This document shows positions 27,892 through 35,168 of a stretch of DNA of 64,000 bases, piece by piece; the stretch's first letter is position 1; the number at the start of each line of letters is the position of its first letter. The DNA lies in the NCBI RefSeq assembly GCF_004340205.1, contig NZ_SLWB01000010.1, forward strand, positions 62,001 to 126,000. Direction: 5' to 3'. The position numbers were made by a program, and so were the translations under genes. The stretch comes from Acetobacteroides hydrogenigenes. Lineage in GTDB: Bacteria; Bacteroidota; Bacteroidia; Bacteroidales; ZOR0009. Under the pieces are notes generated by a model. The model had not been told where the DNA came from. It searched no databases and saw nothing but the letters and a program-made list of their open reading frames with translations.

Positions 27892-28443
27892 ATGATACTG
27901 CCAATTTATGTTTATGGATCGCCTGTGCTAAAGAAGGTAGCAGGGAATATCGATCCAAACTACGAAGGGTTAGAAGCCTTCTTAAAGGATATGTGGGAGA
28001 CAATGTACCATGCAGACGGAGTGGGGCTCGCAGCGCCTCAGGTTGGAAAGTCGGTTAGGGTGTTTGTTATAGATGGAAGCGGATTTGCAGAAGAAGACCC
28101 TCGATTGGAGAATTTTAAGAAAACGTTCATCAACGCTCAAATATTGGAGCGTAGCGGAGAGCCTTGGCCTTTTAACGAGGGGTGCTTAAGCCTACCCGGT
28201 TTGCGCGAGGATGTTTATCGTGAGTCTTCCATAAAGATTAAGTATCAGGATGAAAACTTCGTAGAGCATGTAGAAGTATATGATGGCATAGCGGCACGAA
28301 TTATTCAGCATGAGTACGACCATCTGGATGGGATACTTTTTGTTGATCGCCTTTCTCCGTTGAGAAAAAGGCTTGTAAAGGGTAAGCTAACTGCTATGGC
28401 AAAGGGCAAGTTTAGTGCCGACTATAAGTGTAAGCAAGGATAG
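27892..28443 (+). CDS. def: Peptide deformylase
   Basis: Removes the N-formyl group from nascent proteins; Fe2+/Zn2+ metallo-hydrolase. The 183-aa protein shows all three motifs: G-V-G-L-A-A-P-Q (motif I), E-G-C-L-S-L-P-G (motif II, metal Cys) and I-I-Q-H-E-Y-D-H-L-D-G (motif III, two metal His and catalytic Glu). The ATG at 27892 gives the typical M-I-L-P-I-Y-V-Y-G start, 5 bases after the yqgF stop; a TTG three codons upstream would overlap yqgF. It is part of a yqgF-def-trkA run. Confidence 0.97.
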   Translation: MILPIYVYGSPVLKKVAGNIDPNYEGLEAFLKDMWETMYHADGVGLAAPQVGKSVRVFVIDGSGFAEEDPRLENFKKTFINAQILERSGEPWPFNEGCLSLPGLREDVYRESSIKIKYQDENFVEHVEVYDGIAARIIQHEYDHLDGILFVDRLSPLRKRLVKGKLTAMAKGKFSADYKCKQG

Positions 28444-28460
28444 CAAGAAATTTTGCGGCG

Positions 28461-29801
28461 ATGAAAATAATAATTGCAGGAGCAGGCGAAGTGGGAACGC
28501 ATCTCGCTAAGATGCTGAGCTACGAGTATCACGACCTAGTGGTAATTGATGACGATGAGCAGCGCAGAAAGCAGCTTGCTTTAAATGTAGATGTGCCATG
28601 TATTGCAGGAAGCCCGTCTTCATTTGAAATGCTTTCGCAGGCAGGGGTAGAGAAGGCTGATCTTTTTATTGCCGTCACCCCTTCTGAGGAAACTAATATC
28701 ATTTCGGCATCGCTTGCAAAAAGGCTTGGAGCTCGAAAGGTAATTGCTCGTATAGATAAAAATGAGTATCTGCTACCTAGCAACAAGGAGGTATTTGTAG
28801 ATATGGGCATTGACTATCTTTACTATCCAGAAAAAATTGCTGGTCGAGAGGTGGTCGATCTTCTTAGCCAATCCTTCTCAACAGAATTTGTCGATTTTGC
28901 CAATAAAAAGCTGAAGCTAATCGTCTTTAAGCTCGAAGATTCATCTCCAATTATTAATAAAACATTGCTGCAGGCAACTGCATCTCGAACCAATTTAAAC
29001 TATAGGGCTGTTGCTATCTCGCGTAATGGCGAGACAATAATACCAACAGCCACCGAGCGGTTTAAGGTTGGCGATATTATTTATGTTATTACCAACGAAG
29101 CTGGAGCTCCAGAACTGGTTAGGTATACGGGGAAGTCGCCATTAGAGATAAAGAACGTGATGATTCTTGGTGGAAGCCGTATTGGAATTTGGATTGCCCG
29201 AGATCTGGAGAATAAGGTTGGGGTAAAGATGGTGGAGATTAGCCGCGATCGTTGTCAGAAGCTTGTAGATGAACTTCCACATACGCTGGTGCTTAACGGT
29301 GATGGCCGTAACTCCGACTTCCTGATAGAGGAAGGCCTTGAGCATGTTGATGCCTTTATTGCAGTTACCGGTAATTCGGAAATCAACATATTGGCTTGTA
29401 TGCTTGCAAAGCGCTTGGGCGTTCGGAAAACGATTGCCGAAATCGAGAATCTCGACTACATTAAGCTTGCCGAAAGTGTTGGCGTAGATACGGTGATCAA
29501 CAAAAAGTTGATAACTGCCGGACGCATCTTCCGATTTACTATGAGTACCGATGTTCAATCGATTAAGGTGCTTTCGGGATCGGATGCCGAGGTTATGGAG
29601 TTCATCGTAAAGCCAAGTAGTCCTGCCGTTCGTGGTCCGGTTAAAACAATTAACTTCCCTAAGGATGCCATGATTGGAGGCTTGGTTCGTGGCGATTTGA
29701 GCATAATTGTTACAGGAGATACCGTTATCCTGCCCTACGATAGGGTGGTGGTGTTTGCGCTGCCGTCGGCAATCAATAAGATAGGACGATATTTCAACTA
29801 G
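28461..29801 (+). CDS. trkA: Trk system potassium uptake regulatory protein TrkA
   Basis: Cytoplasmic NAD(H)-binding gating subunit of a Trk/Ktr K+ channel. The 446-aa protein is the usual duplicated form: RCK-N Rossmann domain 1 (IIIAGAGEVGTHLAKML, about 2-18), RCK-C 1 (about 140-222), RCK-N 2 (VMILGGSRIGIWIARDL, about 233) and RCK-C 2 (about 365-446). No membrane subunit (TrkH) is next to it in this window. It begins 17 bases after def and ends in a strong terminator. Confidence 0.96.
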   Translation: MKIIIAGAGEVGTHLAKMLSYEYHDLVVIDDDEQRRKQLALNVDVPCIAGSPSSFEMLSQAGVEKADLFIAVTPSEETNIISASLAKRLGARKVIARIDKNEYLLPSNKEVFVDMGIDYLYYPEKIAGREVVDLLSQSFSTEFVDFANKKLKLIVFKLEDSSPIINKTLLQATASRTNLNYRAVAISRNGETIIPTATERFKVGDIIYVITNEAGAPELVRYTGKSPLEIKNVMILGGSRIGIWIARDLENKVGVKMVEISRDRCQKLVDELPHTLVLNGDGRNSDFLIEEGLEHVDAFIAVTGNSEINILACMLAKRLGVRKTIAEIENLDYIKLAESVGVDTVINKKLITAGRIFRFTMSTDVQSIKVLSGSDAEVMEFIVKPSSPAVRGPVKTINFPKDAMIGGLVRGDLSIIVTGDTVILPYDRVVVFALPSAINKIGRYFN

Positions 29802-29805
29802 AATA

Positions 29806-29837
29806 GAAAAGGAGGATGACGCAAATCCTCCTTTTTT
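29806..29837 (+). terminator. Terminator of the yqgF-def-trkA run
   Basis: GGAGGAT (29811-29817), GACGCAA loop region, ATCCTCC (29825-29831), then T6. Confidence 0.88.
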
Positions 29838-29887
29838 GGCTGCGCATTTGGCCTGTCCTATATGCGCCTTTTTAAAAAGAATACAGA

Positions 29888-30589
29888 ATGACAGCATTAG
29901 AGATGTACGAAAAATCGGTAACGGGGAAGAAGGCTTTGGTTATTTTTTCAGGAGGGCAGGATAGCACAACCTGTTTGCTTTGGGCCCTTAAGCGTTTTGA
30001 TGAGGTACGCGCCATTAGCTATCGCTATGGGCAGCGGCATGATGTAGAGCTGGACTTAGCCGCTGATATCTGCGCTCAGCTGGGGGTAGTGCAAACAGTC
30101 GTAGATCTATCGGCCCAATTTGCAGAGCTCAACGAGTCGGCATTGCTTACCGCTACCGAAGACGTGAACGAGGAAACCTCGCGTGGGCTTCCAGCTTCGT
30201 TTGTTCCTAACCGAAACCTTATATTTTTGGTATACGCCCACACTTTTGCTCAAAAAATTGGGTTTGACACGCTGGTTACTGGTGTTTGCCAAACCGACTA
30301 TTCGGGCTATCCCGACTGTCGCTACGACTTTGTTCAGGCGGCTAAGAGCACCATGAATATGGCTAGCGAGGTGAACATAGAGGTTGAAACGCCAATTATG
30401 TGGCTTAATAAGGCTGAAACGTTTATGCTTGCTGATCTTTGCGGTGGGATTGATATCATCGTAGGTAAAACGCTTACCTGCTATAATGCAGAACTTACCA
30501 TGAACCGCTACGGCTTTGGCTGCGGTAAGTGCAACGCCTGTTTACTAAGAGAAAAGGGCTACGACGAGTATGTTGCTATGAAAAGGTAG
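29888..30589 (+). CDS. queC: 7-cyano-7-deazaguanine synthase QueC
   Basis: ATP-dependent conversion of 7-carboxy-7-deazaguanine plus ammonia to preQ0, in queuosine biosynthesis. The 233-aa protein has the PP-loop S-G-G-Q-D-S-T-T (about residue 21-28), the SYRYGQRHDVEL segment, GVCQTDYSGYPDCR, and the C-terminal zinc site C-G-x-C-N-A-C plus an upstream TCYNA Cys. No other queuosine gene (queD, queE, queF) is in this window. The first ATG is used; the residues before VIFSGG are slightly longer than typical, so an internal Met (residue 6) is also possible. Confidence 0.96.
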   Translation: MTALEMYEKSVTGKKALVIFSGGQDSTTCLLWALKRFDEVRAISYRYGQRHDVELDLAADICAQLGVVQTVVDLSAQFAELNESALLTATEDVNEETSRGLPASFVPNRNLIFLVYAHTFAQKIGFDTLVTGVCQTDYSGYPDCRYDFVQAAKSTMNMASEVNIEVETPIMWLNKAETFMLADLCGGIDIIVGKTLTCYNAELTMNRYGFGCGKCNACLLREKGYDEYVAMKR

Positions 30590-30600
30590 CGTTACAGTAC

Positions 30601-30654
30601 GAGTTTATAAAAAAAGCGTAGGCGATTATTCGTCTACGCTTTTTTTATAAACTC
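30601..30654. terminator. Long bidirectional terminator between queC and the TraB-like gene
   Basis: Two 25-base arms (30601-30625 and 30630-30654) are inverted with a single G/A mismatch and a TTAT loop. The inner part is AAAAAAAGCGTAG ... CTACGCTTTTTTT, so it terminates in both directions between the convergent genes. Confidence 0.92.
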
Positions 30655-30663
30655 ATACTTCTG

Positions 30664-31536
30664 CTACTTAATGGTTACGGGCTCTACGGAGTATCCTTTC
30701 TTTTTTAAGAGCTCAACAACCCCGTTGCTTCCGGGTAAGTGTGCGGCACCAACAGCAACAAAGGCTCCTCCGTTGCCAATTATCTTCTCTAGGCGAGGAA
30801 TCCAGCTTACGTTTCGATCGGTGATTAGCACTTGGCTAAACTGGGGAAAGTCCTTGTTTGACTTTTCCGTTAGCTCAGCAATCTTGTTGAGCTGCTGGTT
30901 TGTGTAGGCGTTGAGCAGCTGCTGGTACTCCTCTCTTGCCTTATTCATGTCCGACACCATCTCTACCAGCTGCTTTGCTTGTTGCTCCATTGGCAGCTTG
31001 TCGAAGGCGTCAACCTGTTCGGCAACGGTTTCGATTCCATCAACGGGCTTGCCCATTTGCTTGGCCGCTGCAAGGAGATGCTGCTCGTAGCTAATGGTAG
31101 AAGAGCCTACGATTTTGGGTAACAGTAGGCTGGTAAATACGAATGGCTTAAACGCGGTAACCTGTTCAAATGGTATGCCGGCCGAGTCTGATAGATATCG
31201 GGAAAGCTTCTTCACCTCTTCAGCCGTTAGGAGATCCTTCATGGTCTTCCCTTTTAGAACAATTAGTGAGGGGAGCGTTGCCAGCTCTTCGGTGCTGTCC
31301 ATATCGATTTCGAGAACTAGCTTGTCCGACGATTTTAAGGCTTCGTTGATTGCTTCAGGAAAAAAGAACTGGCTTTGGGGTATTGAGTGGATGGTTCCAA
31401 AGATGTAGGTTGGCTTTGTAGACCCTTGGGAGGTGACTTTCCAAAGCAGCGAGGCCGATTGCGCCTGCGATCCAGCGGCAACGAGCATCACCCCAACAAA
31501 TAGTAGCATTCTTTTTAGCAAAAAAGTTTTTTTCAT
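30664..31536 (-). CDS. TraB/GumN-family protein, exported
   Basis: A 290-aa protein of the TraB/GumN (ChaN-related) family, with a signal peptide (about 1-26) and the family's conserved pieces: LLWKVTSQGSTKPTYIFGTIHSIP (G-T-x-H metal-like motif), LVLEIDMDS (conserved Glu), EQHLLAAAKQMGKPVDGIET and the C-terminal GAFVAVGAAHLPGSNGVVELLKKKGY (G-A-x-H-L). Related proteins are proposed metalloproteases, but no biochemical role is certain for bacterial members. It stands alone on the minus strand. Confidence 0.88.
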   Translation of the reverse strand: MKKTFLLKRMLLFVGVMLVAAGSQAQSASLLWKVTSQGSTKPTYIFGTIHSIPQSQFFFPEAINEALKSSDKLVLEIDMDSTEELATLPSLIVLKGKTMKDLLTAEEVKKLSRYLSDSAGIPFEQVTAFKPFVFTSLLLPKIVGSSTISYEQHLLAAAKQMGKPVDGIETVAEQVDAFDKLPMEQQAKQLVEMVSDMNKAREEYQQLLNAYTNQQLNKIAELTEKSNKDFPQFSQVLITDRNVSWIPRLEKIIGNGGAFVAVGAAHLPGSNGVVELLKKKGYSVEPVTIK

Positions 31537-31681
31537 CGTATAAGTATTTGGTTTTGGACGAAGCTATACAATCAGAACGACATAAACAACCTCTAGAAAA
31601 GAACTAAAAAGCGCATTAAGGTGTTCTTAATGTAGCGAGCAGTGGCTTGGGGGTTATGCAGTTTGTATTACATATTAAATT

Positions 31682-31688
31682 AGGAGGT
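31682..31688 (+). promoter_or_regulatory. Strong Shine-Dalgarno site deciding the start of the hemopexin-like gene
   Basis: AGGAGGT, with 6 bases to the ATG at 31695. Such strong sites are rare in this window; the frame runs 16 codons further up only to a TTG, so 31695 is the better start. Confidence 0.7.
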
Positions 31689-31694
31689 AATGGT

Positions 31695-32330
31695 ATGGGC
31701 TTAAAAATTGATGCTGCATTTCAGCGAAATGACAACCAACGTGTTTACTTCTTTATTGGGGAGTATGTTTATAGGTACGACCTTGAGATTTCGGATAAGC
31801 TAGATGCGGGGTATCCTCAAAAGATTAAGGATTACTGGCCCGGATTGCCTTATGATAGGGTTGATGCAGTTTTCAAGGCCAACCATGCCGATAAGCTCTA
31901 CTTCTTTTCGGGCAATACCTACGTACGCTACGACATCTACGCCGAAAAGGTAGATGAAGGGTACCCCAAAAACATTAAGGAGAACTGGCATGGCGTTCCC
32001 TACGATTCTGTAGATACCGCCTGCGCCCGGATGAAGGTATTTGTTGACATCGATACCGAAATTTTTGACAAGGTTCTTCTGTTTAAGGGCGACGAGTATG
32101 TTGCCTACAACTTGGATATCGACAGAGTTGCCGATGGCTATCCGAAGAAAATTAAGGATGTGCTAACGGGGCTTCCTTTCGACCGATTCGATGCCATTTT
32201 CCAGCACCTCGATCATCCGTTGTTCTACATCTTTAGGGGCGACGAGTATATCGAGTACGACTTCGAGTTTAAGAAGGTGAAGGAGGGATTCCCTAAGAAA
32301 ATTGCCGATAGGTGGAAGGGAATTGGCTAG
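31695..32330 (+). CDS. Four-repeat hemopexin-like protein
   Basis: A 211-aa protein made almost wholly of four hemopexin-type repeats of about 50 residues, starting near residues 4, 53, 103 and 157. Each has the pattern D-A-x-F ... Y-F-F-x-G-x-x-Y-x-R/E/A-Y-D/N ... G-Y/F-P-K-x-I. The later part of each repeat ends in W/L-x-G-(I/L/V)-P. The third repeat lacks the usual DAxF and has DTACARMKV. No signal peptide is visible from this start, so it may be cytoplasmic, or exported by an unknown route. Four repeats would form one closed four-bladed propeller. Ligand and role are unknown. It is monocistronic and followed by a terminator. Confidence 0.85.
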   Translation: MGLKIDAAFQRNDNQRVYFFIGEYVYRYDLEISDKLDAGYPQKIKDYWPGLPYDRVDAVFKANHADKLYFFSGNTYVRYDIYAEKVDEGYPKNIKENWHGVPYDSVDTACARMKVFVDIDTEIFDKVLLFKGDEYVAYNLDIDRVADGYPKKIKDVLTGLPFDRFDAIFQHLDHPLFYIFRGDEYIEYDFEFKKVKEGFPKKIADRWKGIG

Positions 32331-32335
32331 AATAG

Positions 32336-32368
32336 GAGGGGAGCAGGCCTACAGCTGCTCCCTTTTTT
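32336..32368. terminator. Terminator between the hemopexin-like and HAD genes
   Basis: GGGAGCAG (32339-32346), CCTACAG-type loop, CTGCTCCC (32355-32362), then T6 on the plus strand. It lies between convergent genes and may serve both. Confidence 0.8.
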
Positions 32369-32372
32369 ATGG

Positions 32373-32993
32373 CTACAGCTCAACGCCAAAGCTGGCGAGC
32401 TGCTCCTTTAGCTGCTCTGCATCGGAAAAGCAAACGCCGTTAAGTCCTAGCTGCTGGCCTGCCTCCACGTTCTTTCGGTTGTCGTCTATAAAAATGGCCT
32501 CCGAGGGGGTTACCTTGTACCGCTCGAAGAGGATCTTGTATATCTTGGGGAACGGTTTTCGCGTCTTTTCGGCGCCCGAAACCACGATGCCATCGAACCA
32601 GTGGAGGAACTCGAAGTGGCGCATTGCGGTTGGGAACGTTTCGGCGCTCCAGTTGGTAAGGGCCAGCAGCTGGTATCCGTTGCGCTGCTTCAGCTGGCGT
32701 AGCACCTCTACCGTTTGGGCGTTAGAGCCGCCCAGCATCTCCTCCCAGCGGCCGTAGTAGGCCTCTATCCACTCGCGGTACTGGGGGTATTCGGCCACCT
32801 TCTCGGCAATGGCCTGCTCCCAGCTCTTGCCGGCATCCTGATTCTCGTTCCAGCTGTAGGGGCAAATCTCGGTAAGGAACCACCGCATCTTCTGCTCGTC
32901 GTTATCGAAAATCTTACGGTAAACGTACTCTGGATTCCAGTCGATGAGAACGCCCCCTAGGTCGAAAATGATTGTTTTGATGTTGTTGCCCAT
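32373..32993 (-). CDS. HAD-superfamily hydrolase (HAD-IA)
   Basis: A 206-aa cytoplasmic haloacid-dehalogenase-type phosphatase. Motif I is D-L-G-G-V-L-I-D-W (the second Asp is at the DxD+4 position, as in YihX-like members), motif II L-T-N-W-S, motif III Lys in KPFPKIYK, and motif IV F-I-D-D-N. An alpha-helical C1 cap fills about residues 16-85. YihX-type members dephosphorylate sugar phosphates such as alpha-glucose-1-phosphate; the substrate here is not known. A -7-like element (TACATTTG, complement of 33016-33023) lies upstream of the start. Confidence 0.88.
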   Translation of the reverse strand: MGNNIKTIIFDLGGVLIDWNPEYVYRKIFDNDEQKMRWFLTEICPYSWNENQDAGKSWEQAIAEKVAEYPQYREWIEAYYGRWEEMLGGSNAQTVEVLRQLKQRNGYQLLALTNWSAETFPTAMRHFEFLHWFDGIVVSGAEKTRKPFPKIYKILFERYKVTPSEAIFIDDNRKNVEAGQQLGLNGVCFSDAEQLKEQLASFGVEL

Positions 32994-33117
32994 GATTCGG
33001 TTTTTTGGTGAACAGCAAATGTAGCAAATGAAAGCCTCGCTGGGCCGCGTTTACCAAACGTAAGCTCTGTTTATCGTTCTGTACGAATGGAGGAGATCTT
33101 TTACGACCCGAAGTAGT

Positions 33118-33634
33118 GCTCTGAAGGTTGTCGGAAGGCTAACATTACGTTATTTTGGAGCTCCGTAGGCCGACGGAGGGGCAAAACTGCGACCCGAGAG
33201 GTTACCTGTAGATGTTGCATTTTTCGTGACAAAAGTGTTGCGAAAAATACAAGTGTATTATTAATACTACATATTTTGTACTGAAAAATACAAGTGAAAA
33301 ATTTGTGTTTAGTGTTATTAGATTAAAATTACAAGTGAATTTTATATCCACAGAATGAGGATTGAAAAAAAACACTTGTATTTTTTTGAATGCCATTTTT
33401 ATCATGAAAAATACACTTGTAGTTTTTTTGATAAAAAATGATTTGAAAAATACACATTCTCCAGCAGTCCCAAACCGACATAAAATGGGCCTCCGAAAGG
33501 TGGCGGAGCCGTAAAGTAAGACTCCGAAGGGCTGCCGCAGGGTGGCAGAAGGCACTTAGGGCGCATGTTTGGGCTACCGACGGTTGGCGGAGGCTAAAAG
33601 TAGGAGCGGTTATGCCTCCTGTTGGGCGGCGAAG
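33118..33634. repeat. GC-rich intergenic repeats, consensus CTCCGAAGGNNGGCGGAGG
   Basis: Five or more degenerate copies of a 20-base, partly palindromic unit flank and follow the AT-rich repeats: 33118-33139, 33161-33180 (CTCCGTAGGCCGACGGAGGG), 33491-33510 (CTCCGAAAGGTGGCGGAGCC), 33522-33551 and 33574-33594. Each could form a small CTCCG...CGGAG hairpin. No coding frame spans them. Confidence 0.6.
33242..33455. repeat. AT-rich cluster of GAAAAATACAAGTG-type repeats in both orientations
   Basis: Direct copies at 33242-33255, 33283-33296 and 33325-33337 (the last AAAATTACAAGTG). Inverted copies (CACTTGTATTTTT type) lie at 33373-33385 and around 33413-33427, and a partial GAAAAATACAC at 33445-33455. 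The unit length is constant but spacing is not, and two orientations are mixed, so this is not a CRISPR array. The segment has no gene. Confidence 0.65.
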
Positions 33635-33687
33635 ACCTGTGGCATTGCAGTAGGCCTGAGGCGGTGATGATTGCAGGCTATCGAACG

Positions 33688-33722
33688 TAAAAAAGGCGAA
33701 TCCGGTATGAGGGTTCGCCTTT
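33688..33722 (-). terminator. Terminator of the efflux operon
   Basis: GGCGAATCC (33695-33703) pairs with GGGTTCGCC (33711-33719) with one bulged G. On the minus strand the stem is followed by TTTTTT from 33694-33689. It lies about 20 bases after the outer-membrane factor gene. Confidence 0.8.
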
Positions 33723-33741
33723 CGTATGCTTTGGGCTGTTG

Positions 33742-35049
33742 CTACTCGGGGAGGATGAGCGTTCCTGAGATGCGGCGGAGCTCCACCTCGGTATCCTTTA
33801 GGGTTACCTGAGCGTTTATTAGCCTGTACGAAACGTCGATAAAGCTCTTCTGCGTTTCGCGCATGTCGATGTCGCTAATGGAGCCCTGCTCGTAGGCCTT
33901 TAGGGCGATGTTCAGGTTTTTCTGCGCCAGCTCCAGCGCCTTCTTTTCGATGGCCACTACCGATTGGGCTGTGGTGTAAGCGTTGTAGGTTTTCAGGATG
34001 GCCGATCTTAGCTCCTGCTCCAGCTGCTGGGTGCGTACCTCCATGGTGCTGCTCTGCAGCTGGGCATTTTTAATGCTTCGGCGGGTATTAAAGCCGTTGA
34101 AAAGCGTTACACCAGCCGTTACGCCAACGTATGGGCCGTGGGTTTGGTACTTTTTGTTAGACGAGCTGGTGTAGTCGTACTTGTTGTAGCTGTAGCTGGT
34201 GTTGAGGCTAACGGTGGGCAGCATGGCCGATTTGGCATCCTTTACGTTTAGCAGCTGAATGGCGACCTCTTGGCGAGCCTCTATAAGGCTTGGGTTCTGC
34301 TCCATAGCCTTGGCCACAAGCTCCTGGTAGACTATTGGGCTGGCCGATAGGGGCTGTTCCTGTACCTCGAAGGCGGTTTCGGGGGCACGGCCTAGCAGCT
34401 GGTTGAGGTCGGCTTTTAGGTTGCTTAGGTTAAGCTGCTGCTGCACTAGGTTCGAGCTGTCGCTCTTGTAGTCTACCTCGGATTTTAGTAGCGTTACCTC
34501 GGATGCCGACCCGATGCTTCGGGCCGTTCGAGCAATCTTTACGCGCTGCTCGGAGATGCTTAGCGCTTCGTCAAACACCTTTACCAGCTGCTTCTGCTGG
34601 ACAACGGCGTTGTAGGTCGATATGATTTGCGCGGTAGCGCTCTCCATGCTTGCTCTTAGGCTCGTTTCGCCCTGCTTCTGTAGGAGCGTAAGCTTATCTT
34701 TTGCGATAAACATGCCCATTCCATCGAAAAGCGTCCACGAAAGCGAGATGCCCGCCGAGGCGTTTACGGTGCGGGGATCTGCCGAAACGGTAGCTCCGTC
34801 GAGCTTGGTGGTTTCGTCGGACGATTTACGGATGTTTCCCCCTACCGAGGCATCGATGCGGGGAAGGAATCCTGCATTGCCGTACGTGTTGTTGTTGGTG
34901 GCAATGCTGTACTCGTTTTTGGCTATGCGGATGGAGTACCCATTTTCGAGCCCCAGCCTTACGGCATCCTGCAGGGTTAGCAGCTCCTGAGCCGAGGTGC
35001 CAATCCCGCAGCAGGCGCTGGCGATGAGCAGTAGTATTGTTTTTTTCAT
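33742..35049 (-). CDS. TolC-family outer-membrane efflux protein
   Basis: Outer-membrane channel of a tripartite pump. The 435-aa protein has a signal peptide (1-20) and two repeated outer-membrane-efflux-protein halves rich in long alpha-helices (LTLQDAVRLGLENGYSIRIAKNEY to about 210; PIVYQELVAKAMEQNPSLIEARQEV onward). The final segment YEQGSISDIDMRETQKSFIDVSYRLINAQ is typical of TolC C-termini. It is the third gene of the MFP-RND-TolC operon, 119 bases after the RND gene. Nothing in the sequence tells which compounds are exported. Confidence 0.94.
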   Translation of the reverse strand: MKKTILLLIASACCGIGTSAQELLTLQDAVRLGLENGYSIRIAKNEYSIATNNNTYGNAGFLPRIDASVGGNIRKSSDETTKLDGATVSADPRTVNASAGISLSWTLFDGMGMFIAKDKLTLLQKQGETSLRASMESATAQIISTYNAVVQQKQLVKVFDEALSISEQRVKIARTARSIGSASEVTLLKSEVDYKSDSSNLVQQQLNLSNLKADLNQLLGRAPETAFEVQEQPLSASPIVYQELVAKAMEQNPSLIEARQEVAIQLLNVKDAKSAMLPTVSLNTSYSYNKYDYTSSSNKKYQTHGPYVGVTAGVTLFNGFNTRRSIKNAQLQSSTMEVRTQQLEQELRSAILKTYNAYTTAQSVVAIEKKALELAQKNLNIALKAYEQGSISDIDMRETQKSFIDVSYRLINAQVTLKDTEVELRRISGTLILPE

Positions 35050-35168
35050 CCGAATAAAATTTTTTTAAGGTTGAATGCAATCCGCATAGCCACGCTTTCG
35101 TCATTTCTGTTTGCAGCGGCTAGCCATGCAGGTTGCAATGTTCGTTTCTTTACGGCACTAGCGGGTTT

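Noticed and set aside
29838-29887. preQ1 riboswitch before queC
   Set aside because: Only 50 bases separate the trkA terminator from queC and no preQ1-type pseudoknot was seen.
29142-29897. A 251-codon open frame on the minus strand
   Set aside because: It lies opposite trkA, which has two clear nucleotide-binding motifs; the antisense product has no recognisable feature.
31647-31694. N-terminal extension of the hemopexin-like protein
   Set aside because: It starts with TTG and lies upstream of a strong Shine-Dalgarno site that points to 31695.
33242-33455. CRISPR array
   Set aside because: Repeats occur in both orientations, with irregular spacing and no unique spacers of constant length, and no cas gene is present.
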